Notes: a model not told the origin generated them from the letters alone. 64,000 nt of DNA from Anagrus nilaparvatae (GCA_022575985.1 JAKSXM010000014.1:12586001-12650000); one strand, 5' to 3'. Counted from the first letter of the stretch, positions 1 through 11,947 are shown. A program made the numbers and translations.

Positions 1-31
1 GAGAGAGAGAGAGTGAGAGAGAGAGAGAGAA
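1..31. repeat. (GA)n microsatellite
   Basis: Almost pure GA dinucleotide tract with one T interruption, cut by the window's left edge, so its real length is unknown. Confidence 0.95.
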
Positions 32-207
32 AGTCAAGTTTATGTATAAAATATATATATCGTAGCCCCATAGAATAATCGGTTTTATTATAAGCCGGTC
101 CATAGAGTAAAAATGCTCGAGAAATATTTCGCTATGCTGCGTGTTCCAGTTTCCTATAGGCCGGCTTTTTAGCGTATAAAGCTGAAAGATGTCAGCTTCA
201 TAGACAA

Positions 208-892
208 ATATCAAAGTTTTGAGACTCTTAGTTTTAAATAATATAAATTTACTAATATTATTTCGTGAATTATTTATATTTATCTTATAACTTTATTTAC
301 ATTATTAAATTCTATCAATAATTATAATAAATATAATAATCATAATAAATTTTTATAATTTTATTTTTGACAAAATATAATAATATTGTAAATATATTTA
401 GTTTATTATTCAAATAAACGAAGTTCCGCAAGTTAAATTAACTTTACGTGAAACTGATGCAAAGCAATCTTTATTAGGTGGGCAAGGGTTCAAGAAATGT
501 AAGTTTAAGCCAGCTAAAAATCAGTGCCGAACAAAAAGTTGTGCATGTTTCAAGGAAAACTAATTATGCAATTCTCACTGTCACAATAGTTTATTATGCT
601 GCGATAAATAAAAAAAATATTAGACAATAAACTTGACAAAATTGGTGTATTTATCAATTTATTTTATTGTTACTAATTTAAAACAAAATAAAGATAATCT
701 AAAAATATTTACAATATTATTATATTTTGTCAATTATAAAATTATAAAAATTTATTATTATTATTATATTTATTATAATTATTAATAGAATTTCATAATG
801 TAAATAAAGCTATAAGATAAATATAAATAATTCACGGCATAATATTGGTAAATTTATATTATTTCAAACTAAGAGTTTCGAAACTTTGATAT
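208..892. mobile_element. Nested AT-rich hairpin element
   Basis: The left arm starts ATATCAAAGTTTTGAGACTC and the right arm ends with its near complement (GAGTTTCGAAACTTTGATAT). The arms are about 180 bp each (208-390 and 707-892) around a 300-bp loop. It sits directly inside the left arm of the larger 61-2480 element, so it is either a later insertion or an inner part of that element. It is non-coding. Confidence 0.7.
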
Positions 893-1482
893 TTTACTTC
901 TTCCATTGTTTAAACCTTATCATTCTGATAAGCCAACTAGAGGGCCCCGTAAAGACCTTGAAATCTCGACAATGTTAACCGATTCTGGAAAGAATTCCTT
1001 CCATATTAAGTACGCCAATCTATAGAAATCTCTGCCCCCCTGCTATCGTGACCTTCCCTCACTTTCTTCTCTAATCTGGATACTTAACAAAATAGACTGT
1101 GATGGTGTGTAATTTTACCAAAGTCAAAATTATTTAAATTTACTTAACTATGTACTAATTAATACTATCACCATTACTATCACCATTAGTTTATAAATAT
1201 ATATATATTCAAAGTTACTAGATGTACTTATTTTTGCCTGATTTTAAATATAATTTATACTGACTAATTTTTAAAAAATAAAAATTTATTATATATGGGT
1301 GGTTTTCACTGGAATTGAATATTTTTTTATTGTTTACGGCACAACACTAATTATATTTTTTTTTTTTTTTTATATTTTAATGTTTATCAAGGTCCAAAAA
1401 CCTAAAATTTTCAGTGGTACTGCTAAAACTATAAAAATAAATATTCTACGTGTTATTCTTATGGGATTTTTTTATTTTTGTA

Positions 1483-2052
1483 GACGGTGGCGACATTGGA
1501 CGGTGGCGACAATTTGAATGTATTATTGAAATAACTTTGTATTGAAGCCATAAAATTTTCTCAAACTCTGGGTATCTTATTTTTTCTTCAAAACACATAA
1601 CTGAACAAGATATATAAAGTAATATATGACATACACTTGGAGAAAACGACATGGACGGTGGCGACATTTTTTTTTTGTAAAAGCGTTTTAAAATTTTAAT
1701 AGGTTTAATTTTCATAGTTAAAGCTTTTATATTTAAAATTTTAAGTTTTTCACGGTTCATATATGAGTAGTTCAGTAAAAAAAAAAATACAACAGTGCTT
1801 TTAAGTGCATACATATAGAGTGCGCTCCCATAAAAGATGGGAAGCTTAAAAATAGCTAAAACCGGGGGACAAACTTATATGCGACGATACGCTAAGAATG
1901 TTGCATGAAAATTTGTTTCGTTGAAAAAAATGAGTTTTTGGGACCTAAATACGTCATATGCATCCTACAGAAAAATTTAAGTTCAAATTTTAAGCCGTTT
2001 GTTAATACTCAAAGTTTACAATTAAACAAAAGGACAGCAGACGGTGGCGACA
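1483..2052 (+). repeat. Four dispersed GACGGTGGCGACA words
   Basis: The 13-mer GACGGTGGCGACA occurs at 1483, 1499, 1654 and 2040, always on the same strand; copies 2 and 4 also share the following ATTTGAA. These GC-rich words stand out from AT-rich DNA and are irregularly spaced (16, 155 and 386 bp). They may be protein-binding sites or remnants of a degraded satellite; the function is unknown. Confidence 0.8.
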
Positions 2053-2296
2053 ATTTGAACACATATGCTCCAGAAAAATTTTTTATTAAGTTACCAATAT
2101 ATGCATAGTAGATTGTGCCTAAAAAAAAATATTATTTATGAACTTTTTAAAAGAAAAAAAAGTGTAAAAGAGCTTTAGTTTTGGATATAAATGGAGGGGA
2201 CACTATGTATACCGTTCCTGTGAAAAATACCCATATATATTAATGTACCAAATATAAATGTAAACAAGAGTGTACTGCTATTTGTGAATAAATCTT

Positions 2297-2320
2297 GTAA
2301 TAATAATAATAATAATAATT
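2297..2320. repeat. (TAA)n microsatellite
   Basis: Eight TAA/AAT units abutting the inner edge of the right arm of the 61-2480 element. Confidence 0.9.
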
Positions 2321-2480
2321 TGTCTATGAAGCTGACATCTTTTAGCTTTATACGCTAAAAGCCATCCTGTAGGCTATAAAACTGGAGTGCGCAACTTCAT
2401 AGCGAAATAGGTTTACTCGAGCATTTTTGCTCTATGGACCGGCTTATAGCCTATAAAACCGATTATCCTAAAGGGCTACG

Positions 2481-4489
2481 ACATATACACCAGGCATCGA
2501 TTAAATGCTCTGATACATGTTATAATTGAAAATACTTATGTGGGTGCGTCGCTGTAGTCATTACTCACGTTTCGTGACAGTAATTATAAGCAATATGGGA
2601 GTAACAGAAGTATTATGTAAATTTTTTCCCCAATGTTTTCGTGAATCCTGCCGGATAATAAAATGATAATTAAAATTTAGAAAAATAAATTTATTATAAA
2701 ACATTGAAATACCCGTTAGTCCTCTAAGTTCTCGAAATTTTCGAAAATTAGATAAATTAAAGTAAATTGAAGGATAAGCTTGAAAATTATTTTTTCTTTA
2801 AAATCGGTTTTTACTGTTTTCAGGATTGAATCGCTTTTCGGAACTTGAATTTGGAATTAATCATATAATAGCGTATTTATAGAAATCCTTTGAGACTGCC
2901 GAACCGATACGTATTTAATTTACTAATATGCTTTATCGGCCTTGGTACGAATACAATAAAACTCGAGCAATTACACGTTCTCTATTGCATAAGAAATATT
3001 TTTCATGGTATCGATTCCACCTTATTTGATGAGTTTAACAAATAGAATTTATTTTGCTTGCATTTCAATGATTAATCTCTTCACTTAAATTATTATTAAT
3101 AAAAGTAAACTAACCCATTTGTTTTAATTTTCAAATAGGTCACAAATTTCTAAAGCTATAATTATTTTTCTGTCTCACTGCATAATGACGTTGGTGAGTG
3201 TTTTTTTTTAATTTCAAGGGAACTAAATAGTTTTTTTTAATGCAAACAAATTTTAGCTCGCTTCCTACTTACAAAATTTTTTTTTATTTTTTAAAATTTT
3301 TAACCATTAATAATATTAGCGATACTTTATTATCTAATCTACAAAATATGGAGTTTTTATTATCCCTTAAAAAAGGCTATTTTTTGCTGCTTACCTATAA
3401 ATTTATTAAATTTAGTATATAATTTTCTTTTTTTAAAGTCGCAAGATAGACTGATAATTTACAAAAAAAAATCGAATTTTTATTTGATAACTTTTTTCCT
3501 TTACGGAAAATCTAAAAAAGTATTTCAAAAAAAAATTATTTATATATTTTTATCGGAAAATTGAAAAGGTTTGCAAAAATTATATTGGCACATGATAAAT
3601 TTAATTTTATTAAGTGAGGTTAGTTATTAAAACTTAAAAAAATTTTTACCAAATTTTTTTTATGGCTTATTAAAAGCCATAAAATTTTTCGAGTTTTCCG
3701 TCCAGCATTTTGGTAAAAATTTTTTTCTCCACATCGCAATTATTTTTTAGAAAAAATTATACTTGTGAAAAAAACTGAAAATCACATAAATTCAGTATTA
3801 GATAATCGAATATTGAATGATAAGAATAAGTAAAAATCATGCGGACTTTATTGTACTTTATATTTAATACTTTATTTTTAATTTACAATGAATTCCTAAA
3901 CTATTTAACTCACATCGCATAAATGGTTAATTTCGTGCTCTGCGAGTACTTGTCGTTCCTTGTAAAGCCTTAGTTCATAAACTAAGATTCTTGAGGCAAA
4001 GCAAATTAGTCGTTGACGCAAATGCACTTTCAAGTTCAACTTTATTAACTCGTTAAATGTTAATGATTTAAATTGGAAAAAAATCTGCAGAAACAGAAAA
4101 TTAAAATATATTGTGCACACATCAAGAAATCGAAGAAATGGAAGACCTTTAAGTGAGCATTGCATTTCTGTTGAAAAATATCGACGTGTCCTTATTTTGA
4201 ATGCACGTTATATTACATTATGTAGAATTAAACTTTTTATATTACTCTAGCATGTACGTTTACTAAATTTAAATAAAATAATCCATACTGAATTTATATG
4301 TTTTCGTAAAATTGTTAACTCTTGCAGAAGAAAATGAAATTTTAAAAAACTACTCGATTCTTTGGAAAAAATTCAATAACTTTTCTCCACAATTTTTTCA
4401 TAACCGTAAAATTTAGCCAATAACCGTAAACGAAATTAACCCTCTGTGTGACCAGTTAGACTCAATCTAACAAATGCCGTAAGGTTCTA
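2481..4489. other. AT-rich DNA, nothing recognised
   Basis: Homopolymer-rich, AT-rich sequence. Open frames are under 90 codons, low in complexity and lack start or splice context. A small hairpin (TTTATGGCT / AAGCCATAAA near 3660-3690) is the only structure seen. Confidence 0.6.
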
Positions 4490-4870
4490 TTTACAGAAAC
4501 CGTAATGTTGGTTCTACAAACGCCGTAAATGAGGGTCGCAACTGCAATCGCAACCACAACTCAATGCGCACAACGCGCTTTTTTGTCTTTGCGCATTGCG
4601 TTGCGGCTACGCTTGCGGTTGCACTCCCTTGTTACGGCGTTTGTAGAATCAGCCTAAAACTGGAAATACAAACACCATGCAATGCACAGATAATTTTGTG
4701 TATTTTAAGTTACACAGGAGACAAAATTAGTTTGCGTTGCGATGCGCTCACGCTTTCGGTTGCACCTCGATTTTACGGTTTTTGTAGATAGTGCCTAAAA
4801 AGGGGTCGCAAATGCTAGGGTAGCCACAACGCAATGCGCAACACAGCACGTTTTTTTGTCTTTGCGCATT
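4490..4870 (+). repeat. Duplicated GC-rich block with GCAATGCGCA words
   Basis: Two copies of a 70-bp block (about 4532-4600 and 4802-4870) share GGGTCGCAA, CCACAACnCAATGCGCA and the run ending TTTTTTGTCTTTGCGCATT. The spacer repeats 'tacgg(c/t)gtttgtag ... gcctaaaa' pieces, so the unit is about 270 bp, present about 1.5 times. GC content is far above the surroundings. The 75-codon frame across it is periodic repeat, not a gene. Confidence 0.7.
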
Positions 4871-6060
4871 TTAATATTTTAAACATAACTTTAAAAATTA
4901 TAAGTTTGGTTTCAGATTTTGGCTCCGTTTAATAGAATATTTAATATTTTCTATGATTACCCACTTAAATTTCATATACAGTTAATTAAAAAAAAATTTC
5001 CCAACAGAAAAATTGGAGTTTATTTAGAACCTAGTAGTGATTTTCCATACCAAGTTTTAAAACCACTGGGTGGTTCCCAATGTATATTTTTTATGTATAT
5101 TTTGTACCAACAAAATGTACATGGGAAAATACAACTTTTAAGACCTGTTAGAAGAAAAAAAATCCTGCTTTTTGAGAAATTCATATTTGAAAGTTGCTTT
5201 TAGTTTTTCCAATTTTTCGACTTTTTTTGAGGTTTTCCGAAAAACTGTTGTCAGGTTCGGATTTAGCGGAAAATTTTAAATTCCCCCTATAGTTGAAATT
5301 TATTTTTCAGCAGAAGCAATGATAAATTAAAATCAAAAAATTTGAACAAAAAAAATCGAAAAATAGCTGTTATTTCGAAACAATTAAACCTAGAAACTTA
5401 AAAATGAGATGGTATCATATTTTCACATACTAAAACCCAGTTCTAACAATTTTTTTAGTAGAATCATTCATTATGAATCTGAATATCCAAGTCACTAATT
5501 TTTTTAGGATCCCAGATTTCGAGGTACCTTTTATGTTAGATACACTAAGAATTAATCATTTACAATGTTTACTAAAATGTCATAAAAAAATATTTTTTAA
5601 GTAACGCCTGTTCTCGGTTACTATAACTGCTGGATATTACTATGCCCAGCGTCACCTTTTTTTTTTACAAAAACTCGAGTCACCGTCATCTCCAGTGATA
5701 GCTTCTTTTCAATATACATAACCACGAAATAGCTCCGTAATCCACAAGCGAAAGTAAAATCGCTTAGTTTAGCTAACTTATTTCTCATAACAATCTAAAA
5801 TGAATAGTGTTAATTTTGAACAAACTTGTATTAACAAGTAAAAAAAACAGGATTATTTTTTTTTATTTTGGAAGCAGTACCTAATTTTTCCCATCTAGTT
5901 TTAAGAAATTTATCATTTTTCAATTTCTCGTATTTTTTGTATTTAAATTTTTTCTGCCAGAAATAAAAAAACTCCATTCCTTTTTTTTGTTGACATAAAC
6001 ATAATGCTTAAATTTTTTCATGGGATTTCTAGCCTCAATACATTTGGTGTTCCTTTATGC
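4871..6060. other. AT-rich DNA, no supported gene
   Basis: A 94-codon frame (4919-5203, +) has no recognised domain and lies in AT-rich repeat-like sequence; I do not call it a gene. Nothing else is supported here. Confidence 0.5.
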
Positions 6061-6310
6061 CAGTATCCAGAATTGGTCGATCTCAACACGCCGCGTGAAC
6101 GTAGCGCAATTCCGCCAACTTAAAATAAAAAAAGCGAAAAACAGCAGAGGGAGTGACTGTCGCATTTGCTAATAATAAAAACTTTGCTAAATAAAAAATT
6201 TGTTGATAAAAAAAAATTTAATAAAAAAAAGTGTCGCTTTTTTTATTTTAAGTTGGCGGCATTGCGCTACGTTCACGTGGCGTATTTAGAACGTCCAATT
6301 CTGGATACTG
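6061..6310. mobile_element. 250-bp hairpin MITE with CAGTATCCAG ends
   Basis: The ends are CAGTATCCAGAATTGG and its complement CCAATTCTGGATACTG. The arms are about 80 bp and include GTGAACGTAGCGCAAT / ATTGCGCTACGTTCAC. The loop (about 6145-6230) is AT-rich. No target duplication could be established. The overlapping small ORFs on both strands are palindrome shadows. Confidence 0.85.
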
Positions 6311-6780
6311 CCTATCTCTCAGATATGATACGTAATGGTAAAAACTTTCAACCCATATAAATATTTGTTTGTTGCTTGAGGAATCGTAGTGCCAATAATT
6401 TGGTAGCATTTTTTTATATTTCCCGCGTACTTGTGAAAGTATTAATGATATTTTTGAACATGAGGTCACAGTTATTTTATCTACAAATAAAACGTGTCGC
6501 TCCCACGGCAAAAATCGGCATCTTAACACCACCTAAGCGCGCCTTCTTTGTGATGCTTCTAATAAAAATAACTATGACTCTAGCTAATATGGTTGTTCAA
6601 TTCTTCTAATATAAATTAAAAATAATATAGTCATTTTTTAATAAATAATCGTGAGTTTGACTCCTGGATGCAAAATCTAGTTTCAGAGAGCCCTAGTATC
6701 TTGTTCATCATAATCTTTATGTACTAATTTGTAAAAAATATTTTTATTTTCTGAATATTAAAGAATCTAATAAGGCTAAA

Positions 6781-7038
6781 TTTAAACCAAGCCGACACAA
6801 GATGCATGGTCGGGTCTTCAAATCGGTTTCAAAGTATTTTTTTTCGAAAGTACTACTAAAAATAAGCCTACATGCCAATTTTTAGCTTATAAGGTTCAGT
6901 CCTCGATTTTCTGGCGACCATTTTTGTGTCTTAGACTCTTATAAAAAAAGTAAGAAAAATGAGAAAAAATTTTTTTTATTTTTTCTGTAAAAAACACACA
7001 TTTTCATGAAAAATTTTTTCCTCTTAGGCCCGGATAAG
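6781..7038 (+). repeat. Dispersed repeat family A, copy 1 (left part)
   Basis: Shares a long colinear block with about 34290-34760, 46290-46540, 54253-55500, 55530-56165 (inverted) and 57170-58060. Shared landmarks are CAAATCGGTTTC, AAGTACTA(C/T)TAAAA, TTTTTGTGT, the run leading to TTTTTTCTGTAAAAAAC, and CCGGATAGGAAAT. This copy is split at the GGATAAG site by the 7039-8203 foldback and resumes at 8204. It is non-coding. Confidence 0.75.
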
Positions 7039-8203
7039 AAAGGACCCCGCGCAAAAGTATAGGATTTTGCCTTTCGGTCGAATTGGTCGAATTTCGGATA
7101 TGTTGTAGATTTTATCATTCTGAACAAAAGTCTCAATAGGTACAAAGCTCAAAAGTCTCAACTTTGGTGGCTACGGAGCTTGAAAGCTCCACCATGGCAA
7201 GATCGCTTCAAAACCTTTTTTCTTTCATTTTCAAAGTATACCTTTATGTTTTTGAGGTCGCTAATTCCAAATCTGATGTCAAATTGACATTATTGACAGT
7301 TGGCAGCTGTCAACTAGCTGTCAAATTGACCACAGAATACAAAAATATTAAAATAATAATTTCACACGGAGAAAAATATTTTGTATATTTTACAAGGTTA
7401 ATTTTAGTAAAACGGGGTTAGTTTTAATTACAAAAAAAATTTGTAAATTTTACAAATATGAAGTCAGAATATTGTAATTCTAACTATAAACATGGTTATA
7501 TTTACAAAATATTTGAACAGAAAATAACAAAACTTTATAATGTAAACATAACCAGCAATTTTGGTTATTTTTAACAGTTATTTTTCTCCGTGCACCATAT
7601 GTTTTGGAGGTTGTTGAGTTCAAATCTGATGTTAAAATGATTAAGTTTATCATTTTCGTTATTCAATGTTACAGCTGAATGAAAGCTGACAACTATCAAC
7701 TATGTCATTTTGTCATCAGTTTTGAGCTCAGAAAACTTGAAAACATATAGTAAAATCATTATTTTAAGTTTTTTGTATTCTATTGTCAATTTGAAAGCTG
7801 CCAACTGTCAACTTTGTCATTTTGACGTTATATTTAACTCAACAACCTCGAAAACATATGGTGAAATGATTATTTTAATATTATTGTATTCTGTTGTCAT
7901 ATTGACAGCTATTTGACAGCTTCCAACTGTCAACTTTGTCATTATGACATCAGATTTGGAATTAGCGACCTTAAAAACATAAAGTTATACTTTAAAAATA
8001 TAAGAAAAAAGGTTTTGAAACGATCTTGCCATGGTGGAGATTTGGAGCTTTGGAGCTTTCAAGCTCCGTAGCCGCCAAAGTTGAGACTTTTGAGCTTTGT
8101 GCCCATTGAGACTTTTGTTCAGAATGATAAAATCTACAACATATCCAAAATTCGGCCAATGTGACCGAAATGCAAAATCCTACATTTTTGTGCGGGGTCC
8201 TTT
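7039..8203. mobile_element. Foldback element with AAAGGACCCCGC ends, copy 1
   Basis: Begins AAAGGACCCCGCGCAAAA and ends TTTGTGCGGGGTCCTTT. The arms are about 310 bp and share blocks such as CTCAAAAGTCTCAACTTTGG, AAGCTCC, ACCATGGCAAGATCG and GACATCAGATTTGGAATTAGCGAC-type sequence. The inner region repeats GACAGCTGTCAAC-type palindromic words. A second family member is 60554-62582. It is non-coding and inserted in a family A repeat. The right arm acts as an empty-site reference for the nested 7365-7592 MITE. Confidence 0.9.
7365..7592. mobile_element. 228-bp MITE (CACGGAGAAAAATA) nested in the foldback
   Basis: The termini are CACGGAGAAAAATA and TATTTTTCTCCGTG. The opposite foldback arm (about 7850-7880) carries the uninterrupted sequence ATTTCACCATATG; here it reads ATTTCA, element, CACCATATG. 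That gives a 2-bp CA duplication. The short terminal repeats and dinucleotide duplication suggest a Tc1/mariner-type MITE, although the site is CA rather than TA. Confidence 0.85.
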
Positions 8204-8580
8204 CCCATAAAATCCAATTCTAGGGTCAAGAAATTTTTTTAAGCTGCGCATGCGCGAGAATTCGTTAAAATATCGCTAAAACCCCCTTTTTTTTAAATTT
8301 GAATTTCTCAAATATATATAAATAAAAAATCCTCTAGTAGGTTTCAAAATATTTCTGATACTTCAAAGTTTACTATGACAAAGAGAAACCACTGGGTTAT
8401 TGCGTTTTGAGATCTCTAGATAAAAATATAGCAGCTTTAAAAATTTATTATTTAAAAAATTCAAATTTCCCGCCAAGTCACGTGACCGATTAAAAATCTG
8501 ACCAAAAATTCGGATTCTGCGGGAAATTTTACATAAGGATACCAATTTTTGTGTATTTTCAAAATATCGTATCAATTTTA
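8204..8580 (+). repeat. Dispersed repeat family A, copy 1 (right part)
   Basis: Resumes family A with AATCCAATTCTAGGGTCAAG and the landmarks GCATGCGCGAGAA, TTGCGTTTTGAGATCTCTAG, CACGTGACCGATTAAAAATC and TTTTACATAAGG. The last blocks recur at 55260-55430 and 57830-57960. It is non-coding. Confidence 0.75.
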
Positions 8581-9397
8581 TAAATTTTTAAATTTTGAAC
8601 CAAAATACTTAAAATTTCAAAAATAAATTCATTTATTAATAAACGATGTTTTATTGATTTTTTCACACTTTTAATCATTTAAAATTGATTAAAATGAAAA
8701 ATGAACTTTTAATATGATTAAAATTTTGAAATTTAAGATTAATTGACTTATATTGTATCAAAAAAGTTTATTTTTCTTGCTTTTCTTGCTTTTGTATTGC
8801 GTAAGTTTCCAAAAAGTATTTTATTCGTATTTTATTGTTTTTATCATTATTATTCGTAATGCTTTGAAACGAACAACTTTTTTTTTCAAGTTGAATTTTT
8901 TCAGTTTTATCATTTGGCAAATCAGGTTCGTAATCAGATTCTACTACACCGTATATAAAAAAAAAAGGTGTCATGAAAAAGAGGAATTAGTTTTAATCAC
9001 AAACAAGCAATTTAAGTTACAAAAGTTATTTAAGTACAGTTGATATTTAAAATAAAATAATGAGAGGCTTTTTTTATTACAATATTGTTTAACTGCACAA
9101 ATATAACATAGATTAAAAATAAAAAATAATAAATTATTATGTTAATTTACTATTATTAATTATTAACATTACTTAAATTTTTTTTAAGTAATGCAGCTAT
9201 TGAAGAAAAATCCATTTAAGAATAATAATAATAAAATTCAAATCATTTTCTGTGTTTTTTAATATCTGCAGTTTTATCACAAAGATCTCCATTAAAAATT
9301 GAAGACTAGCTTCTTTTAATACTTAAAATATTTAAAGCTAATTATAACTATAAGTATAATACAATAAAATTTGTTCTTACTCTTTAGTTTAATATTC
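8581..9397. other. AT-rich DNA, nothing recognised
   Basis: Overlapping 96- and 68-codon frames on opposite strands are low-complexity (Phe/Leu/Lys) and have no domain. No repeat structure was recognised. Confidence 0.55.
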
Positions 9398-9779
9398 AGG
9401 GGCCAAAGGTAACGTTTTGAATATAGGGTATCATAGCAAATTTTTTTGCACGATTATAAGCATTTCGTAAATAAATTATTAGATCGAAATACTTTTTTTT
9501 ATAAAATATTTTCGGCGTTTTAATGATTCTATTGAAAATCGATTATTTTTGTTTTGTAACTGAAAATAAACATTCATAACCAAAAAAATAGTTTTTAATC
9601 ATATTAACATATTGTTCAATAAAAATTTTAGAAAAAACTCGAAAAATCACGCAATTGCCCCAATTTTCAGCTTTCAAATAAGCCCACATACTACCACCTT
9701 TGGATTAATGGTTTTTTAAAACCAATGGCGCAAAAAAACCCAACGATTTTGTATACTCAACACGTGACCTTTGGCCCCT
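9398..9779. mobile_element. 382-bp MITE with AGGGGCCAAAGGT ends
   Basis: Terminal inverted repeats AGGGGCCAAAGGTnACGTT and AACACGTnACCTTTGGCCCCT. The 8-bp flanks (TAATATTC and TAATCATC) are similar but not identical, which could be a decayed 8-bp duplication. It ends 18 bp past the stop codon of the transposase-type pseudogene, so it may lie in that gene's 3' untranslated region. Confidence 0.85.
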
Positions 9780-9797
9780 TAATCATCAATAAAAATT

Positions 9798-10314
9798 TTA
9801 ATCCTTTAATATATTTTCATAAAACGAGCGATGCTCTGCTGGAATATATTCTTTTTCAAGCATCAAGTTAATATCATTTTTTTTGCTTATTGTTAAAGCA
9901 ATTTTTTCTTCAAATGCTGGATGTACTTCAGCATTTTCCAAGTCAGTTAATTTATTTATTTTCTTGAAAATGTTTACTTTTCTTGGCTTTGGAATTACAT
10001 CTTCTGGTTTTTCAGGATTTTCTTTCCTAAGGTCTGAGCGGACGACGAAAAAACTTTCATTAGGGTTGATAACAATTTCCTTAATAGTAGACGTTTTGGC
10101 TAACCTCCAGTTAAGCAATGATGATAAACTTTCAAAGTCAAGAATTTGGTCCTGACAAATATCCTTCACTTTATATTCTTCACCAGTTTGCTTTGCCTCC
10201 TTCATATGATTAATCCACTGATCTTGTGTAAAAACACTTTTATTTTTTACGTAGTTTTCAATACAGGCATGCATGGAATCTCCATCACACTCACTATGTC
10301 CAACTTCAAAGAAT
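9798..10314 (-). CDS. Exon 6, C-terminal region
   Basis: Acceptor TTTTTATAG before 10314; the joined codon gives ITHRFFEVGHSECDGDSMHACIE. This is the conserved GH....GDS.H block expected near the third catalytic acid. The rest is a Lys/Glu-rich tail with IPAEHRSFYENIL before a genuine stop at 9798-9800. The C-terminus appears complete for the family. Confidence 0.88.
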
Positions 10315-10788
10315 CTATAAAAATACATATATATTTAGGCCTTAAATCGCATGGTGTTTTTTAGAATAATATAATTTCAAAGCTAAAAAAAACACTAAAT
10401 TTAATTTCTTGTAGTATAATTTATAAAAAAAATATTGTATATTCTTAATACTATAGTAAATAAACTATATTTACAAATTTCAACTATTTATTTTTAAAAA
10501 TAAAAAAAAACAAGTATAAATAAGTTCTCAGTTTGAGAATGAAATATTGATAAAAACTAGTGGTATTTTGTAATTCATTTAGCTATTAGCTGTTCAACAA
10601 GTTCACAATAATCAAGTTTTTAATAATTACTATTGAGCGTTACATAAAAAGTTTTAAAAAATATATTTAACATCAGTGAAAACAGATCAAACATAAAAAA
10701 AAAAATTATTAATTTAGCTGTAACAAACTTTTGTCTTTAAGGATAATAGAAACATCATAAGTGTTATTAATGATCATTAGTTTTCAAT

Positions 10789-10902
10789 AGAGCTGGGTGG
10801 CTTAGACCGGTCCCCATACTAATGACACGTTAATACTATACTCAAGAATTTGGAGTATTAGCGTGCTATTAGTATGGGGACCGGTCCATTCCACCCAGAT
10901 CT
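10789..10902. mobile_element. 114-bp hairpin MITE in intron 5
   Basis: The arms start AGAGCTGGGTGG and end CCACCCAGATCT, with strong pairing of GACCGGTCCCCATACTAAT and its complement. The arms are about 50 bp around a tiny loop. The AGAGCTGGG-type end is like hAT MITE ends, but no 8-bp duplication was seen. Confidence 0.8.
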
Positions 10903-11038
10903 AGTTTATAATATTTGTTTTTTATATACATTATTCTTAAGCAATTCTAAATACAATGTTTACCTTTTTTATGTGCACTTTCCCCACCTTCCCCTACTTA
11001 AAAAAAATTAAATATTTTATTTTGTTTTCAAAACTAAC

Positions 11039-11521
11039 CGATGAGTGATTTTGATGTTCATAGTATTCGCTGCCTTCATGTACATTGAAAATATTATTTT
11101 ATTTCTATTCTGTCTAGAACAGCTATCACTGTACACAGTAAATTCTTCCACACCGTTTTGGCTTTGTTCTTCAAAATATTCCCAAAGAAATGAGGATACT
11201 TCATTTGCACCCCGATGTCCTATTGTTTCATTCCACACATGACATATTCCTAGATGATCGCCTAAATCAAATATTGTGCAATTCCAAACACAAATTTTTG
11301 AAAAATAATATAGTGGACCAATTTCAGCCCGAGGAGTAATAAGAACTTTCTAAATGTCAATGTTTATGGTTTTCTTTTTTTTATTTTCTTGGGACGCAAG
11401 TTTATCATCTTTCATTAATGATCTTACAGTTGTAATCTTTTCTCTATGTTGATCATATGCTAATTTCATTGAAGCTTTCTCTGTACTACTTTTATATTTA
11501 TAGTTTTCGCAGTAACTGCAT
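11039..11521 (-). CDS. Exon 5, catalytic-core region with in-frame TAG
   Basis: Starts after TTTTTCAG with CSYCENYK, continues through a Lys-rich linker, then has TAG at 11352-11350. After it the same frame reads KVLITPRAEIGPLYY, GHRGANEVSSF, YSDSCSRQNRNK and ITH. In this family the residue before KVL is usually Gln (DLQ-type), so CAG to TAG is a plausible single change, and the first catalytic Asp is expected just upstream. The donor is GTTAGT at 11038. Confidence 0.88.
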
Positions 11522-11592
11522 CTGAAAAATATTTTATTCAAGAAAATGATAGCCTCAGTTATAAGTATTATTTTTTAAGACATTTGACTGAC

Positions 11593-11947
11593 CTGTCTTT
11601 TTTTGGATGAAAAAATCCATAGTTGTATTCGTCCAAAAAAATTTGTCTATAGCTTTGGAAATGCACGTAATTCTTTTTTTCTTTTACCATTTTTTCTTGG
11701 TACATTCTGTACATCAAAGAAATAGATAATCCTTCTTCAAGATATTTACGATCCGTGCATTCCCTACAATAATGGGACTCCATTGTTGGAAAAGATTCTA
11801 TATGTTCACGTATGGCTTCTTTCTCGTATTCTTTTAGAGCCAAAGGTCTATTATAATGTTTACCTCTATAATCAGGCAAAACTATCTGGGTTAAATTCGA
11901 TCCTTCCTTTTTTTTGAATGCGGTATAAACCATGTTTTTAGATATAC
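11593..11947 (-). CDS. Exon 4, SHYCR-motif region
   Basis: Acceptor TTTTTAG at 11948 and donor GTCAGT at 11592. The join to exon 3 gives TLSISKNMVYTAF. It contains DYRGKHYNRP, EAIREHIESFPTMESHYC (a Cys/His zinc-binding-like site) and ends FFHPKKD plus two bases that complete an Arg codon with exon 5. These blocks are typical of the family and precede the catalytic core. Confidence 0.88.

Larger units (their letters stand above)
61..2480. mobile_element. Inverted-repeat element with CGTAGCCC ends
   Basis: The left arm (about 61-207) begins CGTAGCCC and the right arm (about 2320-2480) ends GGGCTACG. The arms stay similar for roughly 150 bp, for example around TGCTCGAG and the inner edge TTTGTCTATGAAGCTGACATC-like sequence. 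The 2.4-kb interior has no credible ORF; it holds a nested hairpin (208-892) and four copies of a GC-rich word (1483-2052). This looks like a non-autonomous DNA transposon. The flanks are AT repeats, so no target duplication can be assigned and the superfamily is unknown. Confidence 0.75.

Noticed and set aside
8753..9043. 96-codon frame at 8753-9043 (+)
   Set aside because: Low-complexity Phe/Leu/Lys translation of AT-rich DNA, with an overlapping frame on the other strand.
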